Assembly (NCBI RefSeq): GCF_902500215.1
Contig: NZ_CABVOU010000039.1
Span: forward strand, 372,001 to 436,000
Reading direction: 5' to 3'
DNA: 64,000 nt
Origin: Halomonas lysinitropha
GTDB lineage: Bacteria > Pseudomonadota > Gammaproteobacteria > Pseudomonadales > Halomonadaceae
In this document: piece by piece, positions 8,636-19,182 of the stretch
How positions within the stretch are numbered: position 1 is the first letter of the stretch
How the letters are laid out: every line of letters begins with the position of its first letter
The notes under the pieces: model-generated
What the model was told of the DNA's origin: nothing
The model's database searches: none
Seen by the model: the letters and a program-made list of their open reading frames with translations, nothing else
Made by a program: the position numbers and the translations under genes

Positions 8636-9705
8636 CCCTTGAGGTTCTCCAGCTGGACCTGCTCTTCGTCATTGCTCCGCGCGGTGATTTCACCGATGCG
8701 GTAAACCGTCTCGCCGAGGGCTTGCAGATGGGCACGGGCCTGGTCGGCCTTCTCCGCCGGAACGACGATCACCATGCCGATGCCGCAGTTGAGTACGCGG
8801 TGCATCTCCTGCTCGTCGACGTTGCCCTGCGTCTGCAGCCAGTCGAACACCGCCGGGCGCGTCCAGCTGGATGTATCGATGCGCGCGGCCAGGGTCTCGG
8901 GTAGTACACGGGGGAGGTTCTCGAGCAGGCCGCCCCCGGTGATGTGCGAGAGGGCATGCACCGGGATGTCGGTCTCCTTGAGCAAGGAGAGCAGCGGCTT
9001 GACGTAAATGCGCGTGGGCGCGAGCAGCGCCTCGCCCAGCGACCGGCCGTCGATGGCGGTGTCCAGCGCCGATTCGCTGACCTCAAGGATCTTGCGGATC
9101 AGCGAGTAGCCGTTAGAGTGGGGGCCGGAGGACGCCATGCCCAGCAGTACGTCACCCTCACCGACCTGCTTGCCGTCGAGGATCTTTGATTTTTCCACCA
9201 CGCCAACGCAGAAGCCGGCGAGGTCATAATCGCTGCCCTCGTACATGCCCGGCATCTCGGCGGTCTCGCCGCCCACCAGGGCGCAGCCGGCCCGCTCGCA
9301 GCCTTCACCGATACCGGTCACCACATCGGCGGCGATATCCACGTCCAGCTTGCCCGTGGCATAGTAGTCGAGGAAGAACAATGGTTCCGCCCCGGCCACC
9401 ACCAGGTCGTTGACGCACATGGCCACCAGGTCGATGCCGATGGTGTCATGGCGGCCCAGGTCCATGGCCAGGCGCAGCTTGGTGCCGACGCCGTCGGTAC
9501 CGGAGACCAGCACGGGCTCCCGGTAGCCGGTCGGCAGTTCGCACAGCGCGCCGAAACCGCCCAGCCCTCCCATGACCTCGGGGCGGGATGTGCGTTTGGC
9601 GACGCCCTTGATGCGATCGACCAGGGCATTGCCGGCATCGATGTCGACGCCGGCATCCTTGTAACTGAGCGATGCCCCGCTAGGGCGATGGGTGGAATCG
9701 GTCAT
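8632..9705 (-). CDS. purM: Phosphoribosylformylglycinamidine cyclo-ligase (AIR synthetase)
   Basis: A 357-residue enzyme that closes the imidazole ring of AIR with ATP. It begins with [20 protein letters not shown] and contains [20 protein letters not shown] and [13 protein letters not shown], all signatures of the PurM ATP-binding fold. Length is normal (about 345-355). It is the first gene of a purM-purN operon. The start at 9705 lies 123 bases from the divergent perM gene. Confidence 0.96.
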   Translation of the reverse strand: MTDSTHRPSGASLSYKDAGVDIDAGNALVDRIKGVAKRTSRPEVMGGLGGFGALCELPTGYREPVLVSGTDGVGTKLRLAMDLGRHDTIGIDLVAMCVNDLVVAGAEPLFFLDYYATGKLDVDIAADVVTGIGEGCERAGCALVGGETAEMPGMYEGSDYDLAGFCVGVVEKSKILDGKQVGEGDVLLGMASSGPHSNGYSLIRKILEVSESALDTAIDGRSLGEALLAPTRIYVKPLLSLLKETDIPVHALSHITGGGLLENLPRVLPETLAARIDTSSWTRPAVFDWLQTQGNVDEQEMHRVLNCGIGMVIVVPAEKADQARAHLQALGETVYRIGEITARSNDEEQVQLENLKG

Positions 9706-9828
9706 GACGCTTCCTGTATGAGATGGCGGTCGCAGGACGACGCGCAGCGGTCAGATTAAGGCAGAGAATTGTAGCATCACGGCGCGCGACTGGCAGCCGT
9801 CAGCCATGCCGCACACAGGGAGGAGACG

Positions 9829-10908
9829 ATGCACAGGCAGTGGTGGGTGGTGGCCGCCGTCGCGGCGCTGGGATTGTGGTTCGTGATCAGTATCGAGCCG
9901 GTGCTGATGCCCTTCTTCGTCAGCATGATCCTGGCCTATCTGGGTGACCCCCTGGCGGACCGCCTCGAGGCTCGCGGCCTCTCGCGGCGCCTGGCGGTTT
10001 CGCTGGTCTTCCTGCTGCTTTCGCTTGCCATCGTGCTCACTCTGCTGTTGGTGGTGCCGATACTGGGCCGACAGCTTGGCCAGCTGGTCGAATCGCTGCC
10101 GGCGGTGCTCAACTGGCTTCAACAGACGGTGGTGCCACACATCCAGGCGCTGACGGGCATGGATCTCTCCACCGATATCGACCAGATGCGTCAGGCGATC
10201 GTCGACAACTGGAAGGAGACCGGGACCTTCGCCGCCACTGTGCTGGCGCAGGCCTCGCGTTCCGGACTGGCGCTGGTCGCCTGGATCGGCAACCTGGCGC
10301 TGATCCCCGTGGTCACTTTCTATCTGCTGCTGGACTGGGATGTTCTGGTCGCCAAGCTGCGCGGCTTGCTCCCGCGCAGCTGGGAGCCGGCGGCGGTTCG
10401 CCTTGCCGGTGAATGTGACGAGGTGCTGTCCGCCTTCCTGCGCGGCCAGTTGATCGTCATGCTCTGCCTGGGCGTGATCTATGCGGTAGGATTGACCCTG
10501 CTCGGCGTGCGTTTCGGCCTGCTGATTGGCCTGCTCGCCGGCCTGGCCAGCATCGTCCCCTATCTCGGGGTGATCGTGGGGATTTCGGTGGCCGGAGTAG
10601 TGGCGTTTTTCCAGTTCGGCGACTGGTTGATCCTGCTCGGCGTCGCGGGGGTGTTCGGTTTCGGTCAGCTGGTGGAGAGCGTGGTGCTGCAGCCCAAGCT
10701 ACTTGGTGACAAGATCGGCCTGCATCCGGTGGCCGTCATCTTCGCCGTGCTGGCTGGGGGACAGCTGTTCGGATTCACCGGGGTGCTGCTGGCGCTGCCC
10801 GTGGCCGCCGTGCTGATGGTAGTGTTGCGTTATCTCTTCGAGCACTACAAGAACAGCACCTTGTATGACGCCGGTCGTCAACGTGGCCACGACGAGGAGT
10901 CGCCATGA
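9829..10908 (+). CDS. perM: AI-2E/PerM family membrane transporter
   Basis: A 359-residue polytopic inner-membrane protein. Seven or eight hydrophobic segments are visible, with the conserved C-terminal blocks GLASIVPYLGVIVG and FGFGQLVESVVLQPKLLGDKIGLHPV, which define the AI-2E transporter (PerM) family. The substrate is unknown; related proteins include sodium(lithium)/proton antiporters in halophiles as well as the E. coli TqsA AI-2 exporter. The stop overlaps the hda start by four bases (ATGA), the perM-hda arrangement known from other gammaproteobacteria. Confidence 0.85.
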   Translation: MHRQWWVVAAVAALGLWFVISIEPVLMPFFVSMILAYLGDPLADRLEARGLSRRLAVSLVFLLLSLAIVLTLLLVVPILGRQLGQLVESLPAVLNWLQQTVVPHIQALTGMDLSTDIDQMRQAIVDNWKETGTFAATVLAQASRSGLALVAWIGNLALIPVVTFYLLLDWDVLVAKLRGLLPRSWEPAAVRLAGECDEVLSAFLRGQLIVMLCLGVIYAVGLTLLGVRFGLLIGLLAGLASIVPYLGVIVGISVAGVVAFFQFGDWLILLGVAGVFGFGQLVESVVLQPKLLGDKIGLHPVAVIFAVLAGGQLFGFTGVLLALPVAAVLMVVLRYLFEHYKNSTLYDAGRQRGHDEESP

Positions 10909-11606
10909 GCCGATTACCCACGCAGTTGCCGCTGGGCGTGGGGTTACGCGATGATGCCACCTTTGGCAATTTCTACCCCGGACCCAATGCCACCCTGGTC
11001 GACCGGCTCGTGCATCAGCTCGACGACGGCGGTGAACCCTTTCTCTATGTATGGGGGGCCTCCGGCACCGGACGCAGCCATCTTCTGCAGGCCGCTTGCC
11101 ACGAGGCCTCCGATCGCGACTGTCGGGCGCTTTACCTGCCGCTGTCTGAGCTCGGCCATTTTCCACCGCTGATGCTCGAAGAGATCGAGCGCCTGGATCT
11201 GGTGGCGATCGACGACCTCGACCAGGTGGCGGGGCGCAAGCGCTGGGAGGAGGCGCTGTTTCACGCCTTCAACCGTCTGCGGGATGCCGGCAAGCGCCTG
11301 CTGATCGCCGCCGCGGCACCGCCACGCCAGCTACCCATAAAGCTGCCCGACCTGGCCTCGCGACTCACCTGGGGAATGACGTTCCAATTGCAGGGGCCCG
11401 ATGATGCCGGGCGTCTGGCCGCGCTTCAGCTGCGTGCTCGGGGGCGTGGCATGCAATTGCCCGACGAGGTGGCCCGCTACATCCTGCATCGCGGACCACG
11501 CCGCCTGGACGCGCTTTTCGACATCCTGGCGGTTCTGGATCGGGCCTCGCTCTCGGCCCAGCGCAAGCTGACCATTCCCTTCGTCAAGCAGGCGCTGGGC
11601 TGGTAG
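10905..11606 (+). CDS. hda: DnaA regulatory inactivator Hda
   Basis: A 233-residue AAA+ protein related to DnaA domain III. With the DNA-loaded sliding clamp it stimulates ATP hydrolysis by DnaA, preventing re-initiation. The N-terminus contains QLPLGVGLRDDATFGNFYPG; QLPLGV-type sequence is the clamp-binding motif of Hda. GASGTGRSH is the Hda-type Walker A with Arg in place of Lys, LVAIDDLDQV is Walker B, and RLTWGMTFQL is the sensor/arginine-finger region. It lacks the DnaA DNA-binding domain. It is translationally coupled to perM. Confidence 0.94.
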   Translation: MSRLPTQLPLGVGLRDDATFGNFYPGPNATLVDRLVHQLDDGGEPFLYVWGASGTGRSHLLQAACHEASDRDCRALYLPLSELGHFPPLMLEEIERLDLVAIDDLDQVAGRKRWEEALFHAFNRLRDAGKRLLIAAAAPPRQLPIKLPDLASRLTWGMTFQLQGPDDAGRLAALQLRARGRGMQLPDEVARYILHRGPRRLDALFDILAVLDRASLSAQRKLTIPFVKQALGW

Positions 11607-11622
11607 CGGCGAAGCGCATGGC

Positions 11623-12501
11623 CTAGCCTGCCCCGCTGCAGAGCTGGTCGGCATTGAAACGGTAGGAGTAGATGATGTCCTTTGACATGAAGCCGTAGCG
11701 AGCCAGCGTCTGCTGCCAATCGCCGTAACGCTTCTCTTCCAGCAGTTCCTCGTTGACAGCATCGCGCAGGTCTTCGGCATCGGGGGGGAAGGCGAAGCCG
11801 CCGAAATAACGGATCTCCTGCCCGTTGATCACCGGGTCCTTGAAGTTGAATTCCGCTTCTACCCGCGGGCTCGTATCCTCCAGGGCCGCGACCGTCATGC
11901 CGGTGGCGGCGAAGGCATCGGCCCTGCCGCGAACGATGGCGTCCACGGCCTCCGGGAGGCGTTCCACCGTTACGATCCGGTCCGGATCGATACCCAGGGC
12001 AGTGAACATCTCCTGGGTGACCGTTCCCTCCTGTACAGCGACGCGGATGGTATCCGAGCGTTCGACGAAGTCCTCGTAGGCGCGAATGTTGTTGGGGTTG
12101 GAGGCCAGCACCAATAGCCCCTCGCCGTAGGAGGTATTGGGGTCCGAGAAGAGCACGCGCGTGCAGCGTTCAGGCATTATGGCCATTTCCGCTGCGGCCA
12201 TGTCGAAGTGGCCGGCCTCGAGCCCCGAAATGAGATTCTTGAACTCGGATTCGACCCATTCGATCTCCTCGATGCCGAGCTCCTTCAGGATACGCTGTGC
12301 GACTTCCGGGCCGACGCCGAGCGCTTCGCCCTCCTCGTTAAGGTAGCCATAGGGCTGCTCGTTCGCGACGGCAATGCGGATCACGCCGCGCTCGCGGATC
12401 TCTTCGAGGGTGGCGGCCTGCAGGCCAGGGATGGCCATCAGGGCAGCGAGAGCGCCGACCAGAAGGGACTCTCTGCCAAAGAAAGGTGTGTTGGGTGTCA
12501 T
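11623..12501 (-). CDS. Ectoine/amino-acid-type periplasmic binding protein (orphan)
   Basis: A 292-residue family-3 solute-binding protein with a signal peptide (hydrophobic residues 13-27, cleavage likely after LQA). The mature protein begins TLEEIRERGVIRIAVANEQPYGYL and has GVGPEVAQRILKELG and FDMAAAEMAIMPERC. The general form, including VAVQEGTVTQEMFTALGI and ADAFAATGMTVAAL, resembles EhuB, the ectoine/hydroxyectoine receptor. No permease or ATPase gene is adjacent, which is unusual. Ligand assignment is inference from resemblance; another cationic or zwitterionic amino acid is possible. Confidence 0.65.
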   Translation of the reverse strand: MTPNTPFFGRESLLVGALAALMAIPGLQAATLEEIRERGVIRIAVANEQPYGYLNEEGEALGVGPEVAQRILKELGIEEIEWVESEFKNLISGLEAGHFDMAAAEMAIMPERCTRVLFSDPNTSYGEGLLVLASNPNNIRAYEDFVERSDTIRVAVQEGTVTQEMFTALGIDPDRIVTVERLPEAVDAIVRGRADAFAATGMTVAALEDTSPRVEAEFNFKDPVINGQEIRYFGGFAFPPDAEDLRDAVNEELLEEKRYGDWQQTLARYGFMSKDIIYSYRFNADQLCSGAG

Positions 12502-12814
12502 TGTTGTCAGCCCCGCGTACTGTTTTTCTGACCCGTCTCTCGTCTCGGATCATCCGGGATTTGACTGATGGGTGGTGCCGAGGAGGGTCAGAACGGTGGG
12601 TGGTTGACCATGTTGCATGGCGTCTGCGTATTGAAGCCCTCATGGCGTGATGTCCGCCATCTCTCGATGGCGACACATTCAGCGTAGAAGTGCCGTTGAA
12701 GGAATGCTAGGGCCAACAAGCATTATCTCAGATCAAGCACAGCGACTGTCGGCAATGTCTTGCATGACGCGGGCAGGTGGCTGTCAGCAACAGGGAGCCA
12801 GTGTCAGGGAGGGC
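12502..12814. other. Intergenic region without recognised content
   Basis: 313 bases between the start of the binding-protein gene and the end of the lipoprotein gene, both on the minus strand. I see no convincing ORF, hairpin terminator or sigma-70 promoter with good spacing, though the promoter of the binding-protein gene must be here. Confidence 0.5.
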
Positions 12815-13387
12815 TCAGCGACTGAGCTCAACGCTGCGCGATTGGCCGTTACCCAGGCTGACCTGCTGGATGACCACGCGCGTCTCGCCGGTGGATGGAT
12901 CCTGGCCGCTGCCAGAAACATAGAACTCACCGGCCGGCAGGCCTGTGATGCGGAAGTAGCCGTTGCCGTCGGTACGGGTGGTGTGGGTGTAGGCGCGAGC
13001 TCGAGGATCCGCACGCTCCACGGCGTTTCCCGCCAGGGCCTGCTCCGCGGCCTCGGCGGAATAGGTGGTCACCGGCGCAACCGCGACGCCTGCGTTTGGC
13101 ACGGGGCGGCCACCCAGCAGCAGACGTCCGCTGATCACGCCGCTGCCGCTCTTCTCCAGGGCGGCATACTCCTCGTCCGGGAAGGCTACCTGGCGGGCGA
13201 CCCGGCCGGTGGTGGAAGGGCGCTCGGCACGCTCGGTTTCGCGTGTCTCGCCTGTCTCGCGGGGCGCCTCCGTGCCGCGTTCGATCACCTCGACGCGCTC
13301 GCGTTCACCGGCGGGATAGCGCGGCTCGATGATCTGACAGCCGGTCAGCCAGAGCCCCAGCAGGGCGGGTAGAATCCAAGGTTTCAT
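12815..13387 (-). CDS. Lipoprotein with carboxypeptidase-regulatory-like domain
   Basis: A 190-residue predicted lipoprotein. A lipobox LTGC follows a short signal (MKPWILPALLGLWLTGC), so the mature N-terminus would be a lipidated Cys. A low-complexity Glu/Arg/Thr linker (residues about 30-65) leads to a beta-sandwich region with SGVISGRLLLGGRPVPNAGVAVAP and RTDGNGYFRITGLPAGEFYVSG, typical of CarboxypepD_reg/SpaA-like folds. The ATG at 13387 is chosen because it places the signal peptide at the N-terminus; an upstream in-frame start would bury it. Function is unknown; cell-envelope location is inferred. Confidence 0.75.
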   Translation of the reverse strand: MKPWILPALLGLWLTGCQIIEPRYPAGERERVEVIERGTEAPRETGETRETERAERPSTTGRVARQVAFPDEEYAALEKSGSGVISGRLLLGGRPVPNAGVAVAPVTTYSAEAAEQALAGNAVERADPRARAYTHTTRTDGNGYFRITGLPAGEFYVSGSGQDPSTGETRVVIQQVSLGNGQSRSVELSR

Positions 13388-13453
13388 CTTCAGTCTCCCT
13401 GCGGGTGGAGGATGCCCCGGGCCGGTGAGCAAAGTACCCGGTGAGCATAACGC

Positions 13454-13488
13454 AAAAGGGCCGCCGATCATCGATCGGCGGCCCTTTT
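13454..13488 (-). terminator. Strong intrinsic terminator of the phasin gene
   Basis: AAAAGGGCCGCCGATC and GATCGGCGGCCCTTTT form a perfect 16-bp stem with an ATC loop. It lies 40 bases after the phasin stop on the minus strand and has A/T tracts on both sides, so it can work in either direction. Confidence 0.9.
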
Positions 13489-13527
13489 GTGATCAAGCGG
13501 GCGCCGGCAGCGCGGGCGCCGTCAGGC

Positions 13528-13896
13528 TTACTTGGCTGCCTTGGTGGCAGTCTCGGTTGCCTGCTTGACGTTGTCTTCGGTGAGCTTCTGGCTCTGCTGC
13601 ACGAAGTCCTGCTGCAGGGAGACGACCTTCTCGGTGTCGCCCTTCAGGCGCTCGGTCAGGTCCTTGGCGACCTTCTGCTGGCCTTCCATGTAGGTGCGCA
13701 GGTCTTCGGCATCCTTGACGTTCAGCAGGCTGCGGAGCTGCGCCATGCCGGTGTCGGTGTAGGCCTTGCTGGCATCCAGCTGGGCATTGACCAGCTTCTC
13801 GGTGTAATCCACGGACAGGGCGGCGTAGGCGCGAGCCGGGCCGAAGAACATGGATTCGAACTGTTCGGTGAACTGCTTGGTGTCGAAGTTTTGCAT
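13528..13896 (-). CDS. Phasin family protein (PHA granule-associated)
   Basis: A 122-residue all-helical protein beginning MQNFDTKQFTEQFESMFFGPARAYAALSVDYTEKLVNAQLDAS, typical of the short phasin_2 family that coats polyhydroxyalkanoate granules. The rest is amphipathic helix rich in Q, K, D and A. The ATG at 13896 has GGGAGGG upstream; a longer in-frame extension to 13974 is basic and unlike phasins. It has its own strong terminator and is divergent from fumC. No PHA synthase is in the window, so the granule role rests on family knowledge. Confidence 0.85.
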   Translation of the reverse strand: MQNFDTKQFTEQFESMFFGPARAYAALSVDYTEKLVNAQLDASKAYTDTGMAQLRSLLNVKDAEDLRTYMEGQQKVAKDLTERLKGDTEKVVSLQQDFVQQSQKLTEDNVKQATETATKAAK

Positions 13897-14109
13897 CGTG
13901 AGTCCCTCCCGGGGATTTCGGATCAATTCGAAGGCCGTGGCGGTCTGCCGATGCCTTCTGCGTCTCTGTTGCAATGCACAATAGCAAAGCGATTGGTGCA
14001 GTGCAACATGCTTTCTTTCTTTTTTCGATCAGGGCGATTTCTTGCAAGGCCGACCGCCTGACGCCATGTTGAGAAGAGCGTCATTCACGCAGAAAAGGAG
14101 GAGCTGGAC

Positions 14110-15489
<1,380 letters not shown>

Positions 15490-15561
15490 ACGTGAATTCG
15501 CTGGCGGCCCGGTCATCGCCTGGGCCGGTGGTCGTCTTGCGTGAATGCCTGCTGCGGATGA

Positions 15562-16371
15562 TCAGAGTGCCTTGCGGCGCAGCAGGCCGGTAATCCCCTC
15601 GCCGATCAGTACCAGTACAACGATGGCGATCAGGATGGTGGCGACTGTCTGCCAGGCGAAAGTGTCGATGGAGCCCTGCAGGATCACGCCGATACCGCCG
15701 GCCCCCACCAGCCCGAGTACCGTGGACTCGCGAATATTGATGTCCCAGCGCAGGATGATGATGGCGAAGAAGGCCGGCATCACCTGGGGGACGACGGCAT
15801 AGGCGATCACCTTCGCCTTGGAGGCCCCTGTCGCTTCCATGGCCTCCACCGGGCGACGGTCGATCTCCTCGATGGCTTCACCCATCAGCTTGCCGATGAA
15901 GCCCACCGAGCGGAACATGATGGCCAGTATCCCGGCCAGCACCCCGGGCCCGAATATCGCCACGAAAAGCAGTGCCCAGATGATGGTGTTCACCGAGCGG
16001 CTGGAGACCAGGATGAAGCGCCCCAACCACAGGCAGGCACGATTGGGCGTGGTGTTCTGGGCGGCGATATAGGAGACCGGCAGGGCGATGAAGATAGTCA
16101 GCATGGTGGCGAGCGTGGCGATATGCACGGTCTCGATCATGGCATTGACGATCTCGCCGAGGCGGCTCGGGTCCGGCGGCCACATGCGTGCCCCCAGGCT
16201 CGAGATCTGATTGGGGGCATCCCAGACCCAGGGCCAGAAGATGTCGATGTCGCGGACTGCCCAGACGACCAGCATCAGCGTCACCAGCATCACGGCGTAA
16301 CGGATGAGCTGCTCCCTGGGATTGTGGCGTCGCCAGATGCGATCGGCGAGCAGGTCGGCATCCTTTACCAT
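15562..16371 (-). CDS. phnE2: Phosphonate/phosphite-type ABC permease, second subunit
   Basis: A 269-residue inner-membrane permease with about six helices and a PhnE-type ABC-interaction loop EEIDRRPVEAMEATGASKAKVIAYAVVPQVMP. It carries SRSVNTIIWALLF, a motif shared by PhnE proteins. It follows phnE1 with a seven-base overlap and is the last gene of the phnD-phnC-phnE1-phnE2 operon. Two PhnE subunits forming a heterodimer are known from several phosphonate, phosphite and hypophosphite transporters. Confidence 0.88.
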   Translation of the reverse strand: MVKDADLLADRIWRRHNPREQLIRYAVMLVTLMLVVWAVRDIDIFWPWVWDAPNQISSLGARMWPPDPSRLGEIVNAMIETVHIATLATMLTIFIALPVSYIAAQNTTPNRACLWLGRFILVSSRSVNTIIWALLFVAIFGPGVLAGILAIMFRSVGFIGKLMGEAIEEIDRRPVEAMEATGASKAKVIAYAVVPQVMPAFFAIIILRWDINIRESTVLGLVGAGGIGVILQGSIDTFAWQTVATILIAIVVLVLIGEGITGLLRRKAL

Positions 16372-17180
16372 ATCTTCTTCCTTACCCAGCCGCTGACGCC
16401 TTCGCTGATCAGGATCACCGCGATGATCACCAGCAGGATGGCGAAGGCGAAATCATAGTCGTAGCGCCCGAAGGCATTCATCAGGGTGCTGCCGATGCCG
16501 CCTGCGCCGACGATACCCACCACCGCGGAGGCGCGCAGGTTGCTGTCGAGCTGGTACATGGAGAGCCCCACCTGACGCGGCAGGATCTGCGGGAAGACCG
16601 CATAGTAGAGCGTGGCCAGATAGCCGGCACCCGTGGCGCGCATGGCCTCGACCTGGCCCCAGTCGATCTCCTCGATCTCCTCGGCGAGCAGCTTGCCGAC
16701 GAAGCCGATGGAGTAGAGGGTCAGGGTCAAAATTCCCGCCAGGGGCCCGAAGCCCACCGCGGCAACGAAGAGGATGGCGACAATCACCGGATGGAAGCTG
16801 CGCGAGACGATGATCACCGCTCGCCCCAGCAGGTAGACTGGCAAGGGCGCGATATTGCGTGCCGCCATCACCGCAAAGGGGATCGACAGCAGCACCCCGA
16901 GCAGAGTGGCCAGAATGGCGATCTGCAGGCTCTCCGTGAAGCCGGTCAGCAGCAGGTCGAAGCGCGAGAAGCTTGGCGGAAAGCCGCCGCCGAAGATACG
17001 AGCCGCCCGGGGCAGCCCTTCGCTGATGCGTTCCCAGTTGAAGGGCAGGGTGGCGAAGGCCCACACCAGATAGAATGCTAGCACCGCCAGTAGGCCATAG
17101 CGCAGCAGGGGGTTGGCGATGAAGGGCGGCTTGCGCCAGGTCCGCGGCGTTGACGTGGTGGTACTGTCACGTCGCGTCAT
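16365..17180 (-). CDS. phnE1: Phosphonate/phosphite-type ABC permease, first subunit
   Basis: A 271-residue permease: six hydrophobic segments, the PhnE motif SRSFHPVIVAILFV and the loop EEIEEIDWGQVEAMRATGAG for ATPase docking. The ATG at 17180 overlaps the end of phnC by 14 bases; an in-frame upstream start would add about 40 Arg/Pro-rich residues read from phnC sequence and was rejected. It is paralogous to the downstream phnE2. Confidence 0.88.
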   Translation of the reverse strand: MTRRDSTTTSTPRTWRKPPFIANPLLRYGLLAVLAFYLVWAFATLPFNWERISEGLPRAARIFGGGFPPSFSRFDLLLTGFTESLQIAILATLLGVLLSIPFAVMAARNIAPLPVYLLGRAVIIVSRSFHPVIVAILFVAAVGFGPLAGILTLTLYSIGFVGKLLAEEIEEIDWGQVEAMRATGAGYLATLYYAVFPQILPRQVGLSMYQLDSNLRASAVVGIVGAGGIGSTLMNAFGRYDYDFAFAILLVIIAVILISEGVSGWVRKKIW

Positions 17181-17982
17181 GGCGGGCCTCCCCTCCAGAT
17201 GCTTGCGAGCCGTCCTGCGGGGTGGCGGTCTCGTCCTCCGGCGATTCGATACCGCCGTAGATGGCATCCAGTGCCTCCTGGTCGAAGTCCGCGGGGGCGC
17301 CATCGAAGATCATGGTGCCGTGGCGCAGACCGACGATACGGTCGGTATAGGCCCTCGCCTGGGCCACGTTGTGAATGTTGATCAGCACCGGCAGCGACAG
17401 CTCGCTGGCCAGGCTCTGCAGCAGCACCATAATCTGTTCTGAGGTACGCGGGTCCAGGGAGGCCGTGGGCTCGTCGGCCAGCAGCACCTCCGGTTCCTGC
17501 ATCAGAGCGCGCACCACGCCGACCCGCTGGCGTTCGCCGCCGGAGAGCTCGTCGGCGCGCTTGTTGGCATAGTGGGCGATGCCCACCCGCTCCATCAGCT
17601 TGAAGGCGCGCTCGATATCCGCGGCAGGGTAGCGGCGGGTGATGGCCTGGAAGAGGCTGACATAGCCCAACCGGCCGGAGAGCACGTTCTCCATCACGGT
17701 GAGGCGATCGATTAGATTGAAGCCCTGGAAGACCATGCCGATCTTGCGTCGGGCACGGCGCAGTTCCCCATGCCTGAGATTGACGAGTTCGGTACCGTTG
17801 AGCTTGATCGAGCCCGAGGTCGGTTCGACGAGTCGATTGATGCAACGGAGCATGGTGCTCTTGCCGGCGCCAGAGGCACCGACGATGGCCACCACGCTGT
17901 TGTCCTCCACGCTCAGATCGAGCCCCTTGAGTACGGGCTCGTCGTGTCCGTAGCGCTTGATCAGGTTGGATATCTCTAGCAT
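17167..17982 (-). CDS. phnC: Phosphonate/phosphite-type ABC transporter ATPase
   Basis: A 271-residue ABC ATPase with Walker A GASGAGKST, signature LSGGERQRVGV and Walker B VLLADEPTASLD. The segment GFNLIDRLTVMENVLSGRLGYVSLFQA is characteristic of PhnC. It energises import through phnE1/phnE2. It lies 83 bases downstream of phnD. The C-terminus has an extra acidic, Gln/Ser-rich stretch after the core. Confidence 0.92.
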   Translation of the reverse strand: MLEISNLIKRYGHDEPVLKGLDLSVEDNSVVAIVGASGAGKSTMLRCINRLVEPTSGSIKLNGTELVNLRHGELRRARRKIGMVFQGFNLIDRLTVMENVLSGRLGYVSLFQAITRRYPAADIERAFKLMERVGIAHYANKRADELSGGERQRVGVVRALMQEPEVLLADEPTASLDPRTSEQIMVLLQSLASELSLPVLINIHNVAQARAYTDRIVGLRHGTMIFDGAPADFDQEALDAIYGGIESPEDETATPQDGSQASGGEARHDAT

Positions 17983-18065
17983 CGGCGGTTCCGGGCGGGC
18001 GAAGGGTCAACGAGACAGCGACGCCGACCTCGTCGGGAAGGCCGGCGTCGTGGTGTCAGGGAAGG

Positions 18066-19073
18066 TTACTGGAGATTGTCGGGGGTGTATTCGACCCCGT
18101 TGGCATTCTGGATGGTGCGAATGACCTTCCAGTCTTCCTGGTAATTGATGGGGATAAACTTCTCGACCCCTTCGAACTCCTCGCCGAGCTCGGTACCGGC
18201 GAACTCGAAGCTGAAGAAGGCCTCCTCGATCTTGTCGACCAGATCGGGATGCAGGTTGTGGGCATAGTTGTAGGACGTCGTCGGGAAGCGGTCGGACTCG
18301 TAGATGATCTTGACGTCTTCCGGGTCATAGAGGTCGCGGGCCGCCATGCGATCCACCACTTCCGAGGCCACCGGGGCGGCGTCGTAGTCCTGAGCCACCA
18401 CGCCGAGCATGGACTGGTCGTGGCTGCCGGAGTAGACCACCTCGTAGTCCTCGCCGGGCACGATGCCCATCTCGGGAAAGAGGGCGCGCGGCGCCTGGTT
18501 GCCCGAGTTGGAGGTCGGCGAGGTGTGGGCGACTCGCTTGCCCTCGAGGTCCGTTATTTCGTCGATGCCGGAATCCACGTGGGTATAAAGCTGCAGGGTA
18601 TAGCCGAAGCGACCATCGTCGGAGCCCATCAGGGCGAAGGGCACGGCACCGGCCAGGTTGACGGCGAAGGGCGTCGGACCCGTCGAGAAGCCGGCGATGT
18701 GCAGGCGGCCGCTGCGCATGGCCTCGACCTGGGCCGAGTTGGACTGTACGGCAAAGAAACGCACGTCACGTTCCGTTACTGCCTCCAGGTGATCGATGAA
18801 GGGTTGCCAGATATCCGAGTAGATGGCGGGGTCTTCCACCGGCGTATAGGCAAAGATCAGGGTGTCGGGGTTGGCCCACTCCGACTCGTCCTGCGGGAGG
18901 TCGGCTACCATGTCACCGTTCCTGTCACAGTAGATCTCGGCCAGGGCGCCGCGCTCACAGTCCTCCTGAGCCTGGGCCTGGTTGGCGGCCAACAGGGCAA
19001 GGGGCAGCAGCGAAGAAGTGAGGGCCAGCTTGGCGAACGAGCGCTTTCCAGATCGGTTGGGATGATGAATCAT
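18066..19073 (-). CDS. phnD: Phosphonate/phosphite-type periplasmic binding protein
   Basis: A 335-residue receptor with a signal peptide (hydrophobic segment SLLPLALLAANQAQAQ). The mature protein has LIFAYTPVEDPAIYSDIWQPF and, for anion binding, KRVAHTSPTSNSGNQAPR, typical of the PhnD/PtxB family. Two Cys in the N-terminal extension (DCERG...IYCDRNGD) may form a disulfide. The ligand could be phosphonate, phosphite or related oxyanion; no C-P lyase or phosphite dehydrogenase gene is nearby to decide. First gene of the operon, preceded by a candidate Pho box. Confidence 0.9.
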   Translation of the reverse strand: MIHHPNRSGKRSFAKLALTSSLLPLALLAANQAQAQEDCERGALAEIYCDRNGDMVADLPQDESEWANPDTLIFAYTPVEDPAIYSDIWQPFIDHLEAVTERDVRFFAVQSNSAQVEAMRSGRLHIAGFSTGPTPFAVNLAGAVPFALMGSDDGRFGYTLQLYTHVDSGIDEITDLEGKRVAHTSPTSNSGNQAPRALFPEMGIVPGEDYEVVYSGSHDQSMLGVVAQDYDAAPVASEVVDRMAARDLYDPEDVKIIYESDRFPTTSYNYAHNLHPDLVDKIEEAFFSFEFAGTELGEEFEGVEKFIPINYQEDWKVIRTIQNANGVEYTPDNLQ

Positions 19074-19164
19074 GGCGTGTCTCCTGAGATTATTGTTGTA
19101 CAGTGCGTTCGGTTTTCGACATGTCGACGATCGATTCCGAACAGCTCTTTCTAATCTAGAGTTT

Positions 19165-19182
19165 GTGACAAAACCATGTCAA
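19165..19182 (-). promoter_or_regulatory. Candidate Pho box upstream of phnD
   Basis: On the minus strand TTGACAT-GGTT-TTGTCAC gives two 7-base half-sites separated by four bases, compared with the PhoB consensus CTGTCAT-N4-CTGTCAT (5 of 7 matches in each half). A TAGATT stretch lies six bases further on as a possible -10. It overlaps the start codon of the divergent phosphatase gene. Confidence 0.4.

Noticed and set aside
15562-19073. Complete phosphonate degradation locus
   Set aside because: Only the transporter genes are present; no phnGHIJKLM, phosphonatase or ptxD gene was seen in the window.
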